Under the pieces are notes generated by a model. That model ran no database searches, was not told the origin of the DNA, and saw only the letters and a program-made list of their open reading frames with translations. A stretch of DNA of 8,054 nt from a bacterium UBA3734 (lineage in GTDB: Bacteria; Bacteroidota; Bacteroidia; Bacteroidales; Bacteroidaceae). Numbering within the stretch: the first letter of the stretch is position 1; each line of letters opens with the position of its first letter. The stretch lies in assembly GCA_002372575.1 (NCBI GenBank), contig DFHC01000011.1, positions 1 to 8,054 on the forward strand, read 5' to 3'. A program made the position numbers and the translations under genes. Shown one piece after another: positions 4,484-8,054 of the stretch.

Positions 4484-5815
4484 TTACGGCATCAGCAGCG
4501 AGGAATCGCCATAGCTGAGGAAGCGGAAATCGTGGTCGAGGGCGTATTGATAGATGTCGCGCCAACGGTCGCCGACAAAGGCACTCACGAGCAGCAACAG
4601 CGTAGATTGCGGCTGGTGGAAATTGGTGACGAGATGGGTGACGATTTTGTACTCGTAGCCCGGCACAATGATGATTTGCGTGCTGGTGGTGAGCACATCG
4701 AGCTGGTGGCGCGTAAGCCAGTCGAGAATAGCCTGAAGAGAGCTGAGGGTTGAAGGTTGAAGGTTGAAGGTTGAAGGCTCCTCGCTCCTCGCTCCTCGCT
4801 CCTCGCTCCACACTCCACACTCCTCGCTCCTCGAATCTCGAATCTCGTAGGGCTCCCACTGCTTCACGGCGAGGGCATCTTCGGCGATGTCGGGATTGCG
4901 GAGGATTTTCCGCCCGACATAATAGAGACTTTCGAGCGTGCGAACGCTGGTTGTCCCGACGGCGATGGCCTTTCCGCCGTGCTCAATGAGCCGCTCGATG
5001 GTCTGTCGCCGCACGCTGATGTGCTCGCTGTGCATCTCGTGACCCTCGATGGTTTCGCTTTTCACGGGCCTGAATGTTCCTGCGCCTACGTGGAGCGTCA
5101 CTTCTTCGCGCGTGATTCCTTGACTATCAATCGCTTTTAAGACATTTTCCGTGAAGTGAAGTCCGGCGGTCGGTGCTGCCACGCTGCCCTTGATGCGCGA
5201 ATAAACGGTCTGATAAGTGCTTTTGTCGCTCTCTTCAGTATTGCGATTTAAATATGGCGGAATGGGCAGTTCGCCGATGGCATCGAGGATTTCTGCAAAG
5301 GAGGAAGCCCCCTTCGATTCCCCCAAAAGGGGGAAAGAATGATTGTGAGGAAACCACTGAAATTCGATGAGTTGGCTGGTGCCGACAGTGTCCTTTCGCC
5401 GTGCGTGAAGCACAATCTTCTCGCCTTTCACCTCTAATTCGCGCGTCAGCGAACCCTCTTTCCATTTTTTCTGATTCCCCACGAGGCAGAGCCACGAACA
5501 TCGCTCCGAAGTCTGGAAAACCTGCTCGTAGTCGGCAGGTTCGGCGGGTTCGAGCAGAAACACTTCGATGAGCGCGCCCGTCTCCTTGCGGAAATGGATT
5601 CGCGCCTGAATCACGCGGGTGTTGTTAAACACCATCAGCGCACCCTTGGGCAAATATTTCGGCAGGTTATAAAACACATCCTCGCTCACCTCACCTTTAT
5701 TATATAGCAGCAGCTTCGAGGCATCGCGTTGCGCCACGGGGAACTTCGCAACGCGCTCGTCGGGCAGGTCGTAGGTGAAATCGCTGATTCTGATGTCTTT
5801 TTCCATCTTTCTCAT
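4484..5815 (-). CDS. queA: S-adenosylmethionine:tRNA ribosyltransferase-isomerase
   Basis: QueA moves and rearranges the ribosyl part of AdoMet onto preQ1 at the tRNA wobble position to form epoxyqueuosine. Conserved blocks are LPDERVAKFPVAQRDASKLL (17-36), FNNTRVIQARI (63-73), GSVAAPTAGLHFT (210-222), LHVGAGTFRPVKSE (241-254), HEMHSEH (259-265), AVGTTSVRTLES (285-296) and TNFHQPQSTLLLLVSAF (397-413). At 443 residues it is well above the usual roughly 340-360. Part of the excess is repeat-derived: about residues 156-172 (palindromic element) and 324-357 (99 nt of heptamers). Both stay in frame and lie between conserved blocks. It may belong to a longer Bacteroidota QueA form whose activity I cannot confirm. 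The ATG at 5815 lies 3 bp after the PAP2 stop, indicating an operon. Met4 at 5806 is an alternative start that fits the usual QueA N-terminus equally well. Confidence 0.92.
   Translation of the reverse strand: MRKMEKDIRISDFTYDLPDERVAKFPVAQRDASKLLLYNKGEVSEDVFYNLPKYLPKGALMVFNNTRVIQARIHFRKETGALIEVFLLEPAEPADYEQVFQTSERCSWLCLVGNQKKWKEGSLTRELEVKGEKIVLHARRKDTVGTSQLIEFQWFPHNHSFPLLGESKGASSFAEILDAIGELPIPPYLNRNTEESDKSTYQTVYSRIKGSVAAPTAGLHFTENVLKAIDSQGITREEVTLHVGAGTFRPVKSETIEGHEMHSEHISVRRQTIERLIEHGGKAIAVGTTSVRTLESLYYVGRKILRNPDIAEDALAVKQWEPYEIRDSRSEECGVWSEERGARSEEPSTFNLQPSTLSSLQAILDWLTRHQLDVLTTSTQIIIVPGYEYKIVTHLVTNFHQPQSTLLLLVSAFVGDRWRDIYQYALDHDFRFLSYGDSSLLMP
4748..4775. repeat. Heptamer tandem repeat (GGTTGAA, 4 units) inside queA
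   Basis: Four perfect 7-nt units of GGTTGAA lie at 4748-4775. On the coding strand they encode PSTFNLQPST (about residues 347-356). This is the same unit family and gene-relative orientation as in glycogen synthase at 2077-2104. It adjoins the second heptamer array at 4777 with one base between them. Confidence 0.94.
4777..4846. repeat. Heptamer tandem repeat (GCTCCTC and variants, 10 units) inside queA
   Basis: Ten contiguous 7-nt units are present: GCTCCTC four times, GCTCCAC, ACTCCAC, ACTCCTC, GCTCCTC, then GAATCTC twice. On the coding strand they encode SRSEECGVWSEERGARSEE (about residues 328-346). With the neighbouring tract and the single base between, the run is 99 nt or 33 codons, which preserves the frame. 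Unit variants are clustered, suggesting growth by slippage after point changes. Confidence 0.94.
5306..5335. repeat. C/G-rich palindromic element inside queA
   Basis: TTCCCCC at 5318-5324 pairs with GGGGGAA at 5329-5335 around AAAA. AGCCCCC lies at 5306-5312. This AGCCCC-plus-hairpin layout resembles the elements in glycogen synthase and in the gap near 825-871, but here it reads on the strand opposite to the gene. It is translated in frame as SFPLLGESKGASS (about residues 160-172), between EFQWF and FAEILDAIGELPIPPYLNR, which are normally close together in QueA. Confidence 0.7.
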
Positions 5816-5818
5816 GTC

Positions 5819-6520
5819 TTAAACAGCCCTGATAACAGCCTTGACGACGATGTAGCAACACACGCAGGCAATCGCCATCATCACAATATTGATGTCGCTG
5901 CGACGGTAACCCGTAGAGGTATATTGCGAGGAAACATAGTTCACCCTCGGACTTATCCTGTAAAAAATAGTTCTGTAGAAAAGATAATAGACGCCCACGG
6001 CCACCGTCGCGCCCCAAAGCAGTCCGGCGAGGATGTCGCCAGGATAATGCACGCCCAGATACATACGCGTCCAGCAAATCAGGAGCGACCACGTGACGAG
6101 CGCAATGGTGAGCAGGCGGTCCTTGACCAGCAACGAGAGGAAAAGAGCTATCGTGAAAGTGTTGGCAGCATGGCCTGAGAAAAAGCCGTAGGGCGTTTCG
6201 CGGTAGTTGTCCACCACATCGATGGTGTATTTGATGACAGGGTCGTTGGTGGGTCGCCAGCGTGCCACATAGGGTTTCGCAATGAAATCGGCCAGCCCGT
6301 CGGCCAGGAAGAGGCACAGCACAACGCTCGCCACCACGAGCAAGATCTGCTGCATGTTTTCATTGTTTTTTATGACGATATAGAGCAGTGCCACGTAGAG
6401 CGGAATCCACGTCAGACCCGACGTATAAGTCATTGCCACGCCGTCGATGAAGAGCGAGTCGCTTCCGTTGAAGAACATGAGAACTCGTCGGTCGAGTTCC
6501 AATAGCCAATCGATGTTCAT
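5819..6520 (-). CDS. PAP2-superfamily membrane phosphatase
   Basis: This is a 233-residue multi-pass inner-membrane phosphatase. All three PAP2 signature motifs are present: K82-PYVARW-R89-P90 (motif 1), F114-SGH117 (motif 2, with the acid/base His) and R152-MYLGV-H158-YPG-D162 (motif 3, with the nucleophile His). Hydrophobic segments lie at about 36-50, 58-80, 118-132, 136-150, 164-181 and a last one at 211-226, after a linker beyond the core. The family removes phosphate from lipid carriers such as undecaprenyl diphosphate, from phosphatidylglycerol phosphate or from lipid A; which one cannot be told here. It is first in a two-gene unit with queA 3 bp downstream, and its promoter faces that of yidC. 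The link with queA looks like shared transcription rather than shared pathway. Confidence 0.92.
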   Translation of the reverse strand: MNIDWLLELDRRVLMFFNGSDSLFIDGVAMTYTSGLTWIPLYVALLYIVIKNNENMQQILLVVASVVLCLFLADGLADFIAKPYVARWRPTNDPVIKYTIDVVDNYRETPYGFFSGHAANTFTIALFLSLLVKDRLLTIALVTWSLLICWTRMYLGVHYPGDILAGLLWGATVAVGVYYLFYRTIFYRISPRVNYVSSQYTSTGYRRSDINIVMMAIACVCCYIVVKAVIRAV

Positions 6521-6548
6521 TGCGTTTAGATGTTACGTTATTCGGGGA

Positions 6549-6580
6549 CAAAGGTACGAAAAAGAAGCGAATCGCACAAA
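6549..6580 (-). promoter_or_regulatory. Bacteroidota-type promoter of the PAP2-queA operon
   Basis: On the minus strand a -33 TTTG at 6580-6577 is followed by 20 bp and a -7 box TACCTTTG at 6556-6549. The PAP2 start at 6520 is 28 bp downstream. Both boxes match the phylum pattern. Confidence 0.78.
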
Positions 6581-6596
6581 GATTTTTCTATTTCAT

Positions 6597-6627
6597 TTGT
6601 CGGTTTCGAGAAAAATCTGTAAATTTG
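6597..6627 (+). promoter_or_regulatory. Bacteroidota-type promoter of yidC
   Basis: A -33 TTG at 6597-6599, a 20-bp spacer and a -7 box TAAATTTG at 6620-6627 lie ahead of the yidC ATG at 6687, leaving a leader of about 50 nt. The -33 boxes of this promoter and the divergent PAP2 promoter are only about 16 bp apart. Confidence 0.78.
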
Positions 6628-6686
6628 CACCTTAATTGATAAAACGCAACAAAATTTCAACGTAAAATCGAAAACTGACAAGAAAA

Positions 6687-8054
6687 ATGGATAAAAATAC
6701 AACTACAGGATTCATCCTCATCGCTGTCGTGCTGATAGCGTTCAGTTATTTCAACCGCCCGTCTGCCGAGGAGCAGCGCGCGGCTTTCGTGCAGGACTCC
6801 ATCGCTCAGGTGGCTCGCATGGAGGCCGAGAAGAAACGCCAGGCCGAGGAGGCCGCGAAAGAGGCGCTCGCCAAGCAGAAGGCCGAGGAAGACACCACGT
6901 TTGCATTCCACAGCGCCACGAAGGGCGCAGCGCAAGACATCGTCTTGAAGAACAAGAAAGTGGAACTCACGCTCAACTCGAAGGGTGCCACCGTGACGAA
7001 GGCCGTGGTGAAAGACTTTAAGGACCGCAACAACAACCCCAATGTGACGCTTTTCAGCGGCGAGGAGCAGTCGCTCGAGTACACCCTCGTGGCGAAAGAG
7101 GCGAACATTGCGCTGCAAGACCTCTTTTTCGAGACCTCGAACGTGAGCGACACCACCGTCACGTTCATCGCCGCGGCTGGCGAGGGCAAGACCATCACGC
7201 TCGACTATCGGCTCGGTCGCGACTATATGCTCCACATGCAGATGCGTGCCGAGGGCATGGCCGGCCTCTTCGCCCCGAACACGCAGACGATGGCCGTCAG
7301 GTGGCGCGAACTGTGCCCACAGCAGGAGCGCGGATTTATGTTTGAAAACCGCTACTGCACGCTCACTTATAAGGAAAAAGGCGGCTCCACCGACTATCTG
7401 AACGAAACCTCGGAGAAGCGCGACGTGCCCATCGAGGAAGAACTCGACTGGGTGGCCTTCAAAGACCAGTTCTTCTCGTCGATTATGATTGCGAAGAACG
7501 ATTTCCGCGGGAATTCCAAGATGACGAGCATCCCGCAGGAGAAGGGTTCGGGCTATCTGAAGCAGTTTGAGGCCCAGATGGAGACGTTTTTCGACCCGAC
7601 GGGCAAGACGCCGAGCGAATTTGAGTTCTACTACGGCCCCAACGACTTCCGCAAGTTGCAAGCCGTGGAGGCGGAAAGCACCTTCGGCAAAGACCTCGAA
7701 ATGCAGAAACTCGTGTATCTGGGCTGGCCCATCGTGCGCTGGATTAACCGCTTCTTCACGATTTATGTGTTCGACTTCCTCACCGGCCTCGGCCTGAACA
7801 TGGGCATCGTGCTCATTCTCATCACGCTGCTGCTGAAGGCCATCACCTATCCGCTGGTGAAGAAAAGCTATATGTCGAGCGCAAAAATGCGCGTGTTGAA
7901 GCCGAAACTCGACGAGGCCACCAAGCAATACAACGCGCCCGAAGACCAGATGCAGAAGCAGCAGGCCATGATGCAGGAATACGCCAAATACGGCGTGTCG
8001 CCGCTCTCGGGCTGCCTGCCAATGCTGATTCAGATGCCCATCTGGATTGCCATG
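6687..8054 (+). CDS. yidC: Membrane protein insertase YidC (Oxa1 family), cut by right edge
   Basis: The first 456 codons are present; the remaining membrane segments lie beyond the edge. YidC inserts and folds inner-membrane proteins, alone or with SecYEG. The N-terminal anchor (residues 7-22) is followed by an Ala/Glu/Lys-rich coiled coil (about 27-69), then the large periplasmic beta domain (about 72-345, with WVAFKDQFFSSIMI at 255-268). The Oxa1 core begins with a membrane segment at about 364-390. The stretch YPLVKKSYMSSAKMRVLKPK (388-407), Y435-GVSPLSGCLPMLIQMPIW, is the cytoplasmic hairpin loop and next segment. In E. coli the groove Arg366 sits in RGIMYPL; here the aligned residue is Lys384 (LLKAITYPL), which keeps the positive charge. 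The ATG at 6687 fits the promoter and gives the expected membrane anchor. Confidence 0.96.
   Translation, partial: MDKNTTTGFILIAVVLIAFSYFNRPSAEEQRAAFVQDSIAQVARMEAEKKRQAEEAAKEALAKQKAEEDTTFAFHSATKGAAQDIVLKNKKVELTLNSKGATVTKAVVKDFKDRNNNPNVTLFSGEEQSLEYTLVAKEANIALQDLFFETSNVSDTTVTFIAAAGEGKTITLDYRLGRDYMLHMQMRAEGMAGLFAPNTQTMAVRWRELCPQQERGFMFENRYCTLTYKEKGGSTDYLNETSEKRDVPIEEELDWVAFKDQFFSSIMIAKNDFRGNSKMTSIPQEKGSGYLKQFEAQMETFFDPTGKTPSEFEFYYGPNDFRKLQAVEAESTFGKDLEMQKLVYLGWPIVRWINRFFTIYVFDFLTGLGLNMGIVLILITLLLKAITYPLVKKSYMSSAKMRVLKPKLDEATKQYNAPEDQMQKQQAMMQEYAKYGVSPLSGCLPMLIQMPIWIAM

Noticed and set aside
4469..4753. Plus-strand frame following the promoter-like box at 4442
   Set aside because: It is entirely antisense to queA and ends in the heptamer tract; the peptide shows no domain. 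Any transcript here is more likely antisense RNA than coding.
5816..5830. Possible preQ1 riboswitch ahead of queA
   Set aside because: There are only 3 bp between the PAP2 stop and queA, leaving no room, and no aptamer-like structure was seen before the PAP2 gene either.
6657..7928. Long minus-strand open frame of 423 codons
   Set aside because: It is antisense to yidC, His/Arg/Leu-rich from reverse reading of high-GC-third-position codons, and contains no family motif.

Overview
The window looks like chromosomal core DNA from a Bacteroidota organism, most likely Bacteroidales of the Prevotella type. The evidence is the promoters, several of which match the Bacteroidota -33 TTG / -7 TAnnTTTG pattern with 20 bp between boxes. 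The gene content agrees: a eukaryote-like GT3 glycogen synthase next to a glucan phosphorylase, a GldB-type lipoprotein, and a YidC with a coiled coil after its first membrane segment. No tRNA, rRNA, CRISPR array, transposase or phage gene was seen.

Layout from left to right. (1) Minus strand, 2592 to 1: a GT3 glycogen synthase followed by the N-terminal part of an alpha-glucan phosphorylase that runs off the left edge. Together they build and break down glycogen. (2) Plus strand, 2729-3154: a small secreted protein of unknown function, transcribed divergently from the glycogen genes. (3) Minus strand, 3934-3146: a GldB-like lipoprotein with a GTG start, whose end overlaps the end of the previous gene. 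(4) Plus strand, 4196-4369: a 57-residue membrane protein with its own promoter and terminator. (5) Minus strand, 6520 to 4484: a tight two-gene unit of a PAP2 phosphatase and the queuosine enzyme QueA. (6) Plus strand, 6687 to the right edge: the membrane insertase YidC, divergent from the PAP2/queA unit and cut by the window end.

The most unusual property is a set of dispersed short repeats that have entered conserved genes in frame. Glycogen synthase and QueA each carry one tract of 7- or 8-nt tandem repeats and one C/G-rich hairpin element. The glycogen synthase-phosphorylase gap carries a related hairpin and an octamer array that supplies the synthase stop codon. The units inside genes have lengths that are not multiples of 3 and contain no stop codon in any frame of the coding strand, so each encodes the same cyclic peptide whatever frame it lands in. 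Gaining or losing one unit would shift the frame downstream, so these tracts may be hypermutable sites. The repeats and frames are visible in the sequence; mobility and switching are inference.
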